Positions 37,601 to 52,600 of a stretch of 64,000 nt of DNA are shown here, piece after piece. Under the pieces are notes generated by a model. The model was not told the origin of the DNA. It saw nothing but the letters and a program-made list of their open reading frames with translations, and ran no database searches. The translations under genes and the position numbers were made by a program. Position 1 is the stretch's first letter. Each line of letters begins with the position of its first letter. The stretch is from Loxodes magnus (lineage: Eukaryota; Ciliophora; Karyorelictea; Loxodida; Loxodidae). The stretch spans positions 186,001 through 250,000 of the forward strand of contig CAMPDV010000041.1 in NCBI GenBank assembly GCA_946699065.1, in the 5' to 3' direction.

Positions 37601-40600
37601 GGAAGGAACTAGAGGATGAAATAGAGAAGAAAAATGACGAAATGGAGAAAATGAAAGAAAAGGAAAGCGCGAAGAGTGAATAGTTATAGAAATTAGGTGA
37701 ATAATTATAGAATAAAGAAAGAGAAATGGCAAAAGAAAAGGAGTAATTAGGAAAGCAACTAGAGGATTTAGAGAATAAAAAGAGAGATTTGGAGTAGAAT
37801 TTGTTGAGTTAGTAAGTACATGTTGAAGATGAAATGAATAAACTGAGAGAGTAATTAAGAAAAGGAGAGTAGGATAATAAGGAACTGAAAGACTAAATAT
37901 AAGAAAAGGAGAAGTAAAATGAGGAAATGAAAGAGATAGAAAAGAAGTTATAAGATGAGATCTAGAAGAAGGAGAATGAGTATGTAGTGAAAATAAAGGA
38001 GCTGGAAGATGCAGAGAAGAATATAAAAGAAGAGTTGAGTAAATAAAGGGAAGGATAGAAAGAGGCTGAGACTAAATTATAAGAGATAATGTAAGTGAAA
38101 TAGGAGGAAGAGAAGAAGTAGAATGAAGAAGAGTAGAAGTTAAAGGTGTTATAGAATGTTTTGAGTGAGTTATAACAAAAGATGCAGGATTTGAATGAGG
38201 AAAATTAGAAGGTAAAGGAAAAGAACGAGGAGTTGGGTGTAAAAGTATAGGAAAAAGAGAAATTATTAGATGAGTTGAAAAAGGAGAAGGAAGAAAGAGA
38301 GAAGTAGGTGATTGAAAAAGAGAAGAAGGAGTAGGAGAAGTTGGATGAGAAAGAGTAGAAGATATAGTGGTTAGAAAATGAGATGAGAGCATCTTCGATG
38401 AGTTTGGAAGACATATTGAAGAGTGAGAAAGAAGTGGAGAAGATGTTAGAAGTGAAGAATGATTAGTTAGGAAAGTAATTAGAGGAATAATAAAGATAAT
38501 TGAAAGAGTTATAGGAGAAGTAGAAAGAATACGAGAGTACGAAAGAGAAATTGGATATAGAGAAGTAGAAGTTAATAAAGGAAAATTTGGATTTATAAAG
38601 GAAAGTGAAAAATTATGTTTAGTAAAAGGAAGGACTAGAAAATGAGTTGTAAGAATTAAGTAAGGAGAACTAGGAAATGAAGAATTTAGAATGGAGTTTA
38701 GGAAGAAATGAGTTGAAATAGGCATTAATAAGTTAATGGTAGATGTAAGTATGTAGTATGAATGACTAGCCAGAGAAGTTAGAAGGAGTTTCATAGATGT
38801 TGAACAAGTTGCTGAGAATGTAATAGAAGTAACTGATGTAGCATAATGTTGAAGTGGAAGAATTGCTGTAAGAAGTACCAAATGAAAATGCGGAACTAAT
38901 GAAGAGAGTGCCTAAGTAGATAGAAGTGGCTTTGAAATTAGAGGATTTATGGAGTAAAATACTGATAGAAAAATAGAAGTAAGAGAACTAGGATAAAGAG
39001 CAGATTCTGAGATTATAAGAAAGTGTATATTAAGTGAAGGAAGATTTGATTTCTGGAAATAAGAAGTTATAGGAAGTTGAGAAACAGAGGAAGGAACTAG
39101 AGGATGAAATAGAGAAGAAAAATGACGAAATGGAGAAAATGAAAGAAAAGGAAAGCGCGAAGAGTGAATAGTTATAGAAATTAGGTGAATAATTATAGAA
39201 TAAAGAAAGAGAAATGGCAAAAGAAAAGGAGTAATTAGGAAAGCAACTAGAGGATTTAGAGAATAAAAAGAGAGATTTGGAGTAGAATTTGTTGAGTTAG
39301 TAAGTACATGTTGAAGATGAAATGAATAAACTGAGAGAGTAATTAAGAAAAGGAGAGTAGGATAATAAGGAACTGAAAGACTAAATATAAGAAAAGGAGA
39401 AGTAAAATGAGGAAATGAAAGAGATAGAAAAGAAGTTATAAGATGAGATCTAGAAGAAGGAGAATGAGTATGTAGTGAAAATAAAGGAGCTGGAAGATGC
39501 AGAGAAGAATATAAAAGAAGAGTTGAGTAAATAAAGGGAAGGATAGAAAGAGGCTGAGACTAAATTATAAGAGATAATGTAAGTGAAATAGGAGGAAGAG
39601 AAGAAGTAGAATGAAGAAGAGTAGAAGTTAAAGGTGTTATAGAATGTTTTGAGTGAGTTATAACAAAAGATGCAGGATTTGAATGAGGAAAATTAGAAGG
39701 TAAAGGAAAAGAACGAGGAGTTGGGTGTAAAAGTATAGGAAAAAGAGAAATTATTAGATGAGTTGAAAAAGGAGAAGGAAGAAAGAGAGAAGTAGGTGAT
39801 TGAAAAAGAGAAGAAGGAGTAGGAGAAGTTGGATGAGAAAGAGTAGAAGATATAGTGGTTAGAAAATGAGATGAGAGCATCTTCGATGAGTTTGGAAGAC
39901 ATATTGAAGAGTGAGAAAGAAGTGGAGAAGATGTTAGAAGTGAAGAATGATTAGTTAGGAAAGTAATTAGAGGAATAATAAAGATAATTGAAAGAGTTAT
40001 AGGAGAAGTAGAAAGAATACGAGAGTACGAAAGAGAAATTGGATATAGAGAAGTAGAAGTTAATAAAGGAAAATTTGGATTTATAAAGGAAAGTGAAAAA
40101 TTATGTTTAGTAAAAGGAAGGACTAGAAAATGAGTTGTAAGAATTAAGTAAGGAGAACTAGGAAATGAAGAATTTAGAATGGAGTTTAGGAAGAAATGAG
40201 TTGAAATAGGCATTAATAAGTTAATGGTAGATGTAAGTATGTAGTATGAATGACTAGCCAGAGAAGTTAGAAGGAGTTTCATAGATGTTGAACAAGTTGC
40301 TGAGAATGTAATAGAAGTAACTGATGTAGCATAATGTTGAAGTGGAAGAATTGCTGTAAGAAGTACCAAATGAAAATGCGGAACTAATGAAGAGAGTGCC
40401 TAAGTAGATAGAAGTGGCTTTGAAATTAGAGGATTTATGGAGTAAAATACTGATAGAAAAATAGAAGTAAGAGAACTAGGATAAAGAGCAGATTCTGAGA
40501 TTATAAGAAAGTGTATATTAAGTGAAGGAAGATTTGATTTCTGGAAATAAGAAGTTATAGGAAGTTGAGAAACAGAGGAAGGAACTAGAGGATGAAATAG

Positions 40601-43600
40601 AGAAGAAAAATGACGAAATGGAGAAAATGAAAGAAAAGGAAAGCGCGAAGAGTGAATAGTTATAGAAATTAGGTGAATAATTATAGAATAAAGAAAGAGA
40701 AATGGCAAAAGAAAAGGAGTAATTAGGAAAGCAACTAGAGGATTTAGAGAATAAAAAGAGAGATTTGGAGTAGAATTTGTTGAGTTAGTAAGTACATGTT
40801 GAAGATGAAATGAATAAACTGAGAGAGTAATTAAGAAAAGGAGAGTAGGATAATAAGGAACTGAAAGACTAAATATAAGAAAAGGAGAAGTAAAATGAGG
40901 AAATGAAAGAGATAGAAAAGAAGTTATAAGATGAGATCTAGAAGAAGGAGAATGAGTATGTAGTGAAAATAAAGGAGCTGGAAGATGCAGAGAAGAATAT
41001 AAAAGAAGAGTTGAGTAAATAAAGGGAAGGATAGAAAGAGGCTGAGACTAAATTATAAGAGATAATGTAAGTGAAATAGGAGGAAGAGAAGAAGTAGAAT
41101 GAAGAAGAGTAGAAGTTAAAGGTGTTATAGAATGTTTTGAGTGAGTTATAACAAAAGATGCAGGATTTGAATGAGGAAAATTAGAAGGTAAAGGAAAAGA
41201 ACGAGGAGTTGGGTGTAAAAGTATAGGAAAAAGAGAAATTATTAGATGAGTTGAAAAAGGAGAAGGAAGAAAGAGAGAAGTAGGTGATTGAAAAAGAGAA
41301 GAAGGAGTAGGAGAAGTTGGATGAGAAAGAGTAGAAGATATAGTGGTTAGAAAATGAGATGAGAGCATCTTCGATGAGTTTGGAAGACATATTGAAGAGT
41401 GAGAAAGAAGTGGAGAAGATGTTAGAAGTGAAGAATGATTAGTTAGGAAAGTAATTAGAGGAATAATAAAGATAATTGAAAGAGTTATAGGAGAAGTAGA
41501 AAGAATACGAGAGTACGAAAGAGAAATTGGATATAGAGAAGTAGAAGTTAATAAAGGAAAATTTGGATTTATAAAGGAAAGTGAAAAATTATGTTTAGTA
41601 AAAGGAAGGACTAGAAAATGAGTTGTAAGAATTAAGTAAGGAGAACTAGGAAATGAAGAATTTAGAATGGAGTTTAGGAAGAAATGAGTTGAAATAGGCA
41701 TTAATAAGTTAATGGTAGATGTAAGTATGTAGTATGAATGACTAGCCAGAGAAATTAGAAGGAGTTTCATAGATGTTGAACAAGTTGCTGAGAATGTAAT
41801 AGAAGTAACTGATGTAGCATAATGTTGAAGTGGAAGAATTGCTGTAAGAAGTACCAAATGAAAATGCGGAACTAATGAAGAGAGTGCCTAAGTAGATAGA
41901 AGTGGCTTTGAAATTAGAGGATTTATGGAGTAAAATACTGATAGAAAAATAGAAGTAAGAGAACTAGGATAAAGAGCAGATTCTGAGATTATAAGAAAGT
42001 GTATATTAAGTGAAGGAAGATTTGATTTCTGGAAATAAGAAGTTATAGGAAGTTGAGAAACAGAGGAAGGAACTAGAGGATGAAATAGAGAAGAAAAATG
42101 ACGAAATGGAGAAAATGAAAGAAAAGGAAAGCGCGAAGAGTGAATAGTTATAGAAATTAGGTGAATAATTATAGAATAAAGAAAGAGAAATGGCAAAAGA
42201 AAAGGAGTAATTAGGAAAGCAACTAGAGGATTTAGAGAATAAAAAGAGAGATTTGGAGTAGAATTTGTTGAGTTAGTAAGTACATGTTGAAGATGAAATG
42301 AATAAACTGAGAGAGTAATTAAGAAAAGGAGAGTAGGATAATAAGGAACTGAAAGACTAAATATAAGAAAAGGAGAAGTAAAATGAGGAAATGAAAGAGA
42401 TAGAAAAGAAGTTATAAGATGAGATCTAGAAGAAGGAGAATGAGTATGTAGTGAAAATAAAGGAGCTGGAAGATGCAGAGAAGAATATAAAAGAAGAGTT
42501 GAGTAAATAAAGGGAAGGATAGAAAGAGGCTGAGACTAAATTATAAGAGATAATGTAAGTGAAATAGGAGGAAGAGAAGAAGTAGAATGAAGAAGAGTAG
42601 AAGTTAAAGGTGTTATAGAATGTTTTGAGTGAGTTATAACAAAAGATGCAGGATTTGAATGAGGAAAATTAGAAGGTAAAGGAAAAGAACGAGGAGTTGG
42701 GTGTAAAAGTATAGGAAAAAGAGAAATTATTAGATGAGTTGAAAAAGGAGAAGGAAGAAAGAGAGAAGTAGGTGATTGAAAAAGAGAAGAAGGAGTAGGA
42801 GAAGTTGGATGAGAAAGAGTAGAAGATATAGTGGTTAGAAAATGAGATGAGAGCATCTTCGATGAGTTTGGAAGACATATTGAAGAGTGAGAAAGAAGTG
42901 GAGAAGATGTTAGAAGTGAAGAATGATTAGTTAGGAAAGTAATTAGAGGAATAATAAAGATAATTGAAAGAGTTATAGGAGAAGTAGAAAGAATACGAGA
43001 GTACGAAAGAGAAATTGGATATAGAGAAGTAGAAGTTAATAAAGGAAAATTTGGATTTATAAAGGAAAGTGAAAAATTATGTTTAGTAAAAGGAAGGACT
43101 AGAAAATGAGTTGTAAGAATTAAGTAAGGAGAACTAGGAAATGAAGAATTTAGAATGGAGTTTAGGAAGAAATGAGTTGAAATAGGCATTAATAAGTTAA
43201 TGGTAGATGTAAGTATGTAGTATGAATGACTAGCCAGAGAAGTTAGAAGGAGTTTCATAGATGTTGAACAAGTTGCTGAGAATGTAATAGAAGTAACTGA
43301 TGTAGCATAATGTTGAAGTGGAAGAATTGCTGTAAGAAGTACCAAATGAAAATGCGGAACTAATGAAGAGAGTGCCTAAGTAGATAGAAGTGGCTTTGAA
43401 ATTAGAGGATTTATGGAGTAAAATACTGATAGAAAAATAGAAGTAAGAGAACTAGGATAAAGAGCAGATTCTGAGATTATAAGAAAGTGTATATTAAGTG
43501 AAGGAAGATTTGATTTCTGGAAATAAGAAGTTATAGGAAGTTGAGAAACAGAGGAAGGAACTAGAGGATGAAATAGAGAAGAAAAATGACGAAATGGAGA

Positions 43601-46600
43601 AAATGAAAGAAAAGGAAAGCGCGAAGAGTGAATAGTTATAGAAATTAGGTGAATAATTATAGAATAAAGAAAGAGAAATGGCAAAAGAAAAGGAGTAATT
43701 AGGAAAGCAACTAGAGGATTTAGAGAATAAAAAGAGAGATTTGGAGTAGAATTTGTTGAGTTAGTAAGTACATGTTGAAGATGAAATGAATAAACTGAGA
43801 GAGTAATTAAGAAAAGGAGAGTAGGATAATAAGGAACTGAAAGACTAAATATAAGAAAAGGAGAAGTAAAATGAGGAAATGAAAGAGATAGAAAAGAAGT
43901 TATAAGATGAGATCTAGAAGAAGGAGAATGAGTATGTAGTGAAAATAAAGGAGCTGGAAGATGCAGAGAAGAATATAAAAGAAGAGTTGAGTAAATAAAG
44001 GGAAGGATAGAAAGAGGCTGAGACTAAATTATAAGAGATAATGTAAGTGAAATAGGAGGAAGAGAAGAAGTAGAATGAAGAAGAGTAGAAGTTAAAGGTG
44101 TTATAGAATGTTTTGAGTGAGTTATAACAAAAGATGCAGGATTTGAATGAGGAAAATTAGAAGGTAAAGGAAAAGAACGAGGAGTTGGGTGTAAAAGTAT
44201 AGGAAAAAGAGAAATTATTAGATGAGTTGAAAAAGGAGAAGGAAGAAAGAGAGAAGTAGGTGATTGAAAAAGAGAAGAAGGAGTAGGAGAAGTTGGATGA
44301 GAAAGAGTAGAAGATATAGTGGTTAGAAAATGAGATGAGAGCATCTTCGATGAGTTTGGAAGACATATTGAAGAGTGAGAAAGAAGTGGAGAAGATGTTA
44401 GAAGTGAAGAATGATTAGTTAGGAAAGTAATTAGAGGAATAATAAAGATAATTGAAAGAGTTATAGGAGAAGTAGAAAGAATACGAGAGTACGAAAGAGA
44501 AATTGGATATAGAGAAGTAGAAGTTAATAAAGGAAAATTTGGATTTATAAAGGAAAGTGAAAAATTATGTTTAGTAAAAGGAAGGACTAGAAAATGAGTT
44601 GTAAGAATTAAGTAAGGAGAACTAGGAAATGAAGAATTTAGAATGGAGTTTAGGAAGAAATGAGTTGAAATAGGCATTAATAAGTTAATGGTAGATGTAA
44701 GTATGTAGTATGAATGACTAGCCAGAGAAGTTAGAAGGAGTTTCATAGATGTTGAACAAGTTGCTGAGAATGTAATAGAAGTAACTGATGTAGCATAATG
44801 TTGAAGTGGAAGAATTGCTGTAAGAAGTACCAAATGAAAATGCGGAACTAATGAAGAGAGTGCCTAAGTAGATAGAAGTGGCTTTGAAATTAGAGGATTT
44901 ATGGAGTAAAATACTGATAGAAAAATAGAAGTAAGAGAACTAGGATAAAGAGCAGATTCTGAGATTATAAGAAAGTGTATATTAAGTGAAGGAAGATTTG
45001 ATTTCTGGAAATAAGAAGTTATAGGAAGTTGAGAAACAGAGGAAGGAACTAGAGGATGAAATAGAGAAGAAAAATGACGAAATGGAGAAAATGAAAGAAA
45101 AGGAAAGCGCGAAGAGTGAATAGTTATAGAAATTAGGTGAATAATTATAGAATAAAGAAAGAGAAATGGCAAAAGAAAAGGAGTAATTAGGAAAGCAACT
45201 AGAGGATTTAGAGAATAAAAAGAGAGATTTGGAGTAGAATTTGTTGAGTTAGTAAGTACATGTTGAAGATGAAATGAATAAACTGAGAGAGTAATTAAGA
45301 AAAGGAGAGTAGGATAATAAGGAACTGAAAGACTAAATATAAGAAAAGGAGAAGTAAAATGAGGAAATGAAAGAGATAGAAAAGAAGTTATAAGATGAGA
45401 TCTAGAAGAAGGAGAATGAGTATGTAGTGAAAATAAAGGAGCTGGAAGATGCAGAGAAGAATATAAAAGAAGAGTTGAGTAAATAAAGGGAAGGATAGAA
45501 AGAGGCTGAGACTAAATTATAAGAGATAATGTAAGTGAAATAGGAGGAAGAGAAGAAGTAGAATGAAGAAGAGTAGAAGTTAAAGGTGTTATAGAATGTT
45601 TTGAGTGAGTTATAACAAAAGATGCAGGATTTGAATGAGGAAAATTAGAAGGTAAAGGAAAAGAACGAGGAGTTGGGTGTAAAAGTATAGGAAAAAGAGA
45701 AATTATTAGATGAGTTGAAAAAGGAGAAGGAAGAAAGAGAGAAGTAGGTGATTGAAAAAGAGAAGAAGGAGTAGGAGAAGTTGGATGAGAAAGAGTAGAA
45801 GATATAGTGGTTAGAAAATGAGATGAGAGCATCTTCGATGAGTTTGGAAGACATATTGAAGAGTGAGAAAGAAGTGGAGAAGATGTTAGAAGTGAAGAAT
45901 GATTAGTTAGGAAAGTAATTAGAGGAATAATAAAGATAATTGAAAGAGTTATAGGAGAAGTAGAAAGAATACGAGAGTACGAAAGAGAAATTGGATATAG
46001 AGAAGTAGAAGTTAATAAAGGAAAATTTGGATTTATAAAGGAAAGTGAAAAATTATGTTTAGTAAAAGGAAGGACTAGAAAATGAGTTGTAAGAATTAAG
46101 TAAGGAGAACTAGGAAATGAAGAATTTAGAATGGAGTTTAGGAAGAAATGAGTTGAAATAGGCATTAATAAGTTAATGGTAGATGTAAGTATGTAGTATG
46201 AATGACTAGCCAGAGAAGTTAGAAGGAGTTTCATAGATGTTGAACAAGTTGCTGAGAATGTAATAGAAGTAACTGATGTAGCATAATGTTGAAGTGGAAG
46301 AATTGCTGTAAGAAGTACCAAATGAAAATGCGGAACTAATGAAGAGAGTGCCTAAGTAGATAGAAGTGGCTTTGAAATTAGAGGATTTATGGAGTAAAAT
46401 ACTGATAGAAAAATAGAAGTAAGAGAACTAGGATAAAGAGCAGATTCTGAGATTATAAGAAAGTGTATATTAAGTGAAGGAAGATTTGATTTCTGGAAAT
46501 AAGAAGTTATAGGAAGTTGAGAAACAGAGGAAGGAACTAGAGGATGAAATAGAGAAGAAAAATGACGAAATGGAGAAAATGAAAGAAAAGGAAAGCGCGA

Positions 46601-49600
46601 AGAGTGAATAGTTATAGAAATTAGGTGAATAATTATAGAATAAAGAAAGAGAAATGGCAAAAGAAAAGGAGTAATTAGGAAAGCAACTAGAGGATTTAGA
46701 GAATAAAAAGAGAGATTTGGAGTAGAATTTGTTGAGTTAGTAAGTACATGTTGAAGATGAAATGAATAAACTGAGAGAGTAATTAAGAAAAGGAGAGTAG
46801 GATAATAAGGAACTGAAAGACTAAATATAAGAAAAGGAGAAGTAAAATGAGGAAATGAAAGAGATAGAAAAGAAGTTATAAGATGAGATCTAGAAGAAGG
46901 AGAATGAGTATGTAGTGAAAATAAAGGAGCTGGAAGATGCAGAGAAGAATATAAAAGAAGAGTTGAGTAAATAAAGGGAAGGATAGAAAGAGGCTGAGAC
47001 TAAATTATAAGAGATAATGTAAGTGAAATAGGAGGAAGAGAAGAAGTAGAATGAAGAAGAGTAGAAGTTAAAGGTGTTATAGAATGTTTTGAGTGAGTTA
47101 TAACAAAAGATGCAGGATTTGAATGAGGAAAATTAGAAGGTAAAGGAAAAGAACGAGGAGTTGGGTGTAAAAGTATAGGAAAAAGAGAAATTATTAGATG
47201 AGTTGAAAAAGGAGAAGGAAGAAAGAGAGAAGTAGGTGATTGAAAAAGAGAAGAAGGAGTAGGAGAAGTTGGATGAGAAAGAGTAGAAGATATAGTGGTT
47301 AGAAAATGAGATGAGAGCATCTTCGATGAGTTTGGAAGACATATTGAAGAGTGAGAAAGAAGTGGAGAAGATGTTAGAAGTGAAGAATGATTAGTTAGGA
47401 AAGTAATTAGAGGAATAATAAAGATAATTGAAAGAGTTATAGGAGAAGTAGAAAGAATACGAGAGTACGAAAGAGAAATTGGATATAGAGAAGTAGAAGT
47501 TAATAAAGGAAAATTTGGATTTATAAAGGAAAGTGAAAAATTATGTTTAGTAAAAGGAAGGACTAGAAAATGAGTTGTAAGAATTAAGTAAGGAGAACTA
47601 GGAAATGAAGAATTTAGAATGGAGTTTAGGAAGAAATGAGTTGAAATAGGCATTAATAAGTTAATGGTAGATGTAAGTATGTAGTATGAATGACTAGCCA
47701 GAGAAATTAGAAGGAGTTTCATAGATGTTGAACAAGTTGCTGAGAATGTAATAGAAGTAACTGATGTAGCATAATGTTGAAGTGGAAGAATTGCTGTAAG
47801 AAGTACCAAATGAAAATGCGGAACTAATGAAGAGAGTGCCTAAGTAGATAGAAGTGGCTTTGAAATTAGAGGATTTATGGAGTAAAATACTGATAGAAAA
47901 ATAGAAGTAAGAGAACTAGGATAAAGAGCAGATTCTGAGATTATAAGAAAGTGTATATTAAGTGAAGGAAGATTTGATTTCTGGAAATAAGAAGTTATAG
48001 GAAGTTGAGAAACAGAGGAAGGAACTAGAGGATGAAATAGAGAAGAAAAATGACGAAATGGAGAAAATGAAAGAAAAGGAAAGCGCGAAGAGTGAATAGT
48101 TATAGAAATTAGGTGAATAATTATAGAATAAAGAAAGAGAAATGGCAAAAGAAAAGGAGTAATTAGGAAAGCAACTAGAGGATTTAGAGAATAAAAAGAG
48201 AGATTTGGAGTAGAATTTGTTGAGTTAGTAAGTACATGTTGAAGATGAAATGAATAAACTGAGAGAGTAATTAAGAAAAGGAGAGTAGGATAATAAGGAA
48301 CTGAAAGACTAAATATAAGAAAAGGAGAAGTAAAATGAGGAAATGAAAGAGATAGAAAAGAAGTTATAAGATGAGATCTAGAAGAAGGAGAATGAGTATG
48401 TAGTGAAAATAAAGGAGCTGGAAGATGCAGAGAAGAATATAAAAGAAGAGTTGAGTAAATAAAGGGAAGGATAGAAAGAGGCTGAGACTAAATTATAAGA
48501 GATAATGTAAGTGAAATAGGAGGAAGAGAAGAAGTAGAATGAAGAAGAGTAGAAGTTAAAGGTGTTATAGAATGTTTTGAGTGAGTTATAACAAAAGATG
48601 CAGGATTTGAATGAGGAAAATTAGAAGGTAAAGGAAAAGAACGAGGAGTTGGGTGTAAAAGTATAGGAAAAAGAGAAATTATTAGATGAGTTGAAAAAGG
48701 AGAAGGAAGAAAGAGAGAAGTAGGTGATTGAAAAAGAGAAGAAGGAGTAGGAGAAGTTGGATGAGAAAGAGTAGAAGATATAGTGGTTAGAAAATGAGAT
48801 GAGAGCATCTTCGATGAGTTTGGAAGACATATTGAAGAGTGAGAAAGAAGTGGAGAAGATGTTAGAAGTGAAGAATGATTAGTTAGGAAAGTAATTAGAG
48901 GAATAATAAAGATAATTGAAAGAGTTATAGGAGAAGTAGAAAGAATACGAGAGTACGAAAGAGAAATTGGATATAGAGAAGTAGAAGTTAATAAAGGAAA
49001 ATTTGGATTTATAAAGGAAAGTGAAAAATTATGTTTAGTAAAAGGAAGGACTAGAAAATGAGTTGTAAGAATTAAGTAAGGAGAACTAGGAAATGAAGAA
49101 TTTAGAATGGAGTTTAGGAAGAAATGAGTTGAAATAGGCATTAATAAGTTAATGGTAGATGTAAGTATGTAGTATGAATGACTAGCCAGAGAAATTAGAA
49201 GGAGTTTCATAGATGTTGAACAAGTTGCTGAGAATGTAATAGAAGTAACTGATGTAGCATAATGTTGAAGTGGAAGAATTGCTGTAAGAAGTACCAAATG
49301 AAAATGCGGAACTAATGAAGAGAGTGCCTAAGTAGATAGAAGTGGCTTTGAAATTAGAGGATTTATGGAGTAAAATACTGATAGAAAAATAGAAGTAAGA
49401 GAACTAGGATAAAGAGCAGATTCTGAGATTATAAGAAAGTGTATATTAAGTGAAGGAAGATTTGATTTCTGGAAATAAGAAGTTATAGGAAGTTGAGAAA
49501 CAGAGGAAGGAACTAGAGGATGAAATAGAGAAGAAAAATGACGAAATGGAGAAAATGAAAGAAAAGGAAAGCGCGAAGAGTGAATAGTTATAGAAATTAG

Positions 49601-52600
49601 GTGAATAATTATAGAATAAAGAAAGAGAAATGGCAAAAGAAAAGGAGTAATTAGGAAAGCAACTAGAGGATTTAGAGAATAAAAAGAGAGATTTGGAGTA
49701 GAATTTGTTGAGTTAGTAAGTACATGTTGAAGATGAAATGAATAAACTGAGAGAGTAATTAAGAAAAGGAGAGTAGGATAATAAGGAACTGAAAGACTAA
49801 ATATAAGAAAAGGAGAAGTAAAATGAGGAAATGAAAGAGATAGAAAAGAAGTTATAAGATGAGATCTAGAAGAAGGAGAATGAGTATGTAGTGAAAATAA
49901 AGGAGCTGGAAGATGCAGAGAAGAATATAAAAGAAGAGTTGAGTAAATAAAGGGAAGGATAGAAAGAGGCTGAGACTAAATTATAAGAGATAATGTAAGT
50001 GAAATAGGAGGAAGAGAAGAAGTAGAATGAAGAAGAGTAGAAGTTAAAGGTGTTATAGAATGTTTTGAGTGAGTTATAACAAAAGATGCAGGATTTGAAT
50101 GAGGAAAATTAGAAGGTAAAGGAAAAGAACGAGGAGTTGGGTGTAAAAGTATAGGAAAAAGAGAAATTATTAGATGAGTTGAAAAAGGAGAAGGAAGAAA
50201 GAGAGAAGTAGGTGATTGAAAAAGAGAAGAAGGAGTAGGAGAAGTTGGATGAGAAAGAGTAGAAGATATAGTGGTTAGAAAATGAGATGAGAGCATCTTC
50301 GATGAGTTTGGAAGACATATTGAAGAGTGAGAAAGAAGTGGAGAAGATGTTAGAAGTGAAGAATGATTAGTTAGGAAAGTAATTAGAGGAATAATAAAGA
50401 TAATTGAAAGAGTTATAGGAGAAGTAGAAAGAATACGAGAGTACGAAAGAGAAATTGGATATAGAGAAGTAGAAGTTAATAAAGGAAAATTTGGATTTAT
50501 AAAGGAAAGTGAAAAATTATGTTTAGTAAAAGGAAGGACTAGAAAATGAGTTGTAAGAATTAAGTAAGGAGAACTAGGAAATGAAGAATTTAGAATGGAG
50601 TTTAGGAAGAAATGAGTTGAAATAGGCATTAATAAGTTAATGGTAGATGTAAGTATGTAGTATGAATGACTAGCCAGAGAAATTAGAAGGAGTTTCATAG
50701 ATGTTGAACAAGTTGCTGAGAATGTAATAGAAGTAACTGATGTAGCATAATGTTGAAGTGGAAGAATTGCTGTAAGAAGTACCAAATGAAAATGCGGAAC
50801 TAATGAAGAGAGTGCCTAAGTAGATAGAAGTGGCTTTGAAATTAGAGGATTTATGGAGTAAAATACTGATAGAAAAATAGAAGTAAGAGAACTAGGATAA
50901 AGAGCAGATTCTGAGATTATAAGAAAGTGTATATTAAGTGAAGGAAGATTTGATTTCTGGAAATAAGAAGTTATAGGAAGTTGAGAAACAGAGGAAGGAA
51001 CTAGAGGATGAAATAGAGAAGAAAAATGACGAAATGGAGAAAATGAAAGAGTAGGAAACTAACATATTTGATTCATTCTAAAAATAAGATCCAGATGTTT
51101 TAGAGCGAGATGAGGTCTATTTATAAAAAATTAGGAAGCTTGCGGACTAAGTGTAAAAATTGAGTTTTTAAATTTCTAATCTTAATAGCTAGACATACGA
51201 AGAGAAATAGGTATTTTAATAAAAGTATTAGGATTTTGTAAATGAGATTTTTTAGAGAGATTAGCTTATTTAAACTTAAAATAATCAAATTTAAGATTTA
51301 AACTTGAAACTTGATGATTTACAAAGAGATTTTGTTTAACTTAAAGATACATTTTCAGCTTAGAATTAACTTCTTTTGTTTGATAAGGAAAGTTTACAGT
51401 TTTAGATTGTTGATTTGACAGCTAAATTAGATCAGAGTGCAGATTATATTCGTACTTTAGAGTCTCATTTAGATGTTCTTTCAGCTTAAAACAATGATAT
51501 TCAAAAATAGTACGATGATCTTTAAGTCTAGTTTTAAAATTTGACTGAAAGCTCAAAACTGGATAAGATAAAGTAAGAGACAAAAATTTAGGAGTTTCAA
51601 ACTCTTTTAGGGGAAAATTTCAAGAAAAACTGGTGGCTTTAAAAATAAAGTTAGGAAAAATCAGTTTCTCTTGACTTATAGATTAAGGAACTTTAGTAGC
51701 AGGTCAAAGATTACTAGCTGCAGATTTAGCAGTTAATGAATTAGTAAGAGACAGATGCTAGTATGCATAGTTCTTAGCTTTAGGAGCATTCTTCTTCACT
51801 AGGATCTAAGATATAAAGCTATGAAAAAAGACTTGCAGATATTGAGAAGGAGAAGTAGATTCTTTAAAGTAGCAATAATCAAGTCTAAATGAAGTAAAAA
51901 ATGCTACTTTAGCAACTTCAAAATTAAATTGATATGAAGACACTGATTTAAAAAAACTTTGCTGAGAAGGAAAATGATTATAAGCTTAAACTATAATAAG
52001 CTTAAGCTTCCAATGACTAACTTAACGCATAAATTAAAGCTCTTAACGAGGATTCAGCAAGAGAGAAATAAACGGAGGAAAATTGACAAAAGAAGTTGCA
52101 AGATGAGATATCTAAAAAGAAAGCTTTGAAATATACCTTTGAATAGTAGGCTCAAGAATACTAGTAGAAGATAATAAATTAGGATAAGGTTATTGACAAT
52201 CTAAAGTCTGAAAATTAGAGTTTAGTGGGCATTGTACAATAATATAAAGCAAATTACGAGTTAAATTTGCTACAGAAGCAAGATCCATAGAACTAATAAT
52301 AACCCTTGTAGATCTAGGGGCTTTAACAAATAAAATTGAAAGATTTGCAGCTTCTAAAGTTTTCCTAATAATAAAGAATAAAGCTTGAGAAGATTCTATA
52401 ATAAGATTAGGAAGGTTTAGTATAAGAAATAGATCTATAGATTGACATAGGCTTCGTATTATAGATTAGATCATCTTATGAAGATGAGATAATTCAGTAG
52501 AAGCAGCAAGCCGTAAGTGAAAATTTCATTCTCATGAAAATCTTACAAAACTTAAGAACTGAAAGACTTATGTCAAATGAAAGTGTTTGGAAGTATTTTG

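Noticed and set aside
27656-50785. Repeated open frames of 269, 69 and 102 codons on the minus strand across the array
   Set aside because: They are antisense shadows of the plus-strand repeat. Their compositions (Ser/Leu/Thr/Phe-rich) mirror a Glu/Lys/Gln-rich coding strand, and the plus frame runs unbroken from 25618.
27549-51050. Array considered as satellite DNA or a transposon cluster
   Set aside because: The unit is an exact multiple of three, keeps one frame open with unique coding sequence on both sides, and has no terminal repeats or transposase.
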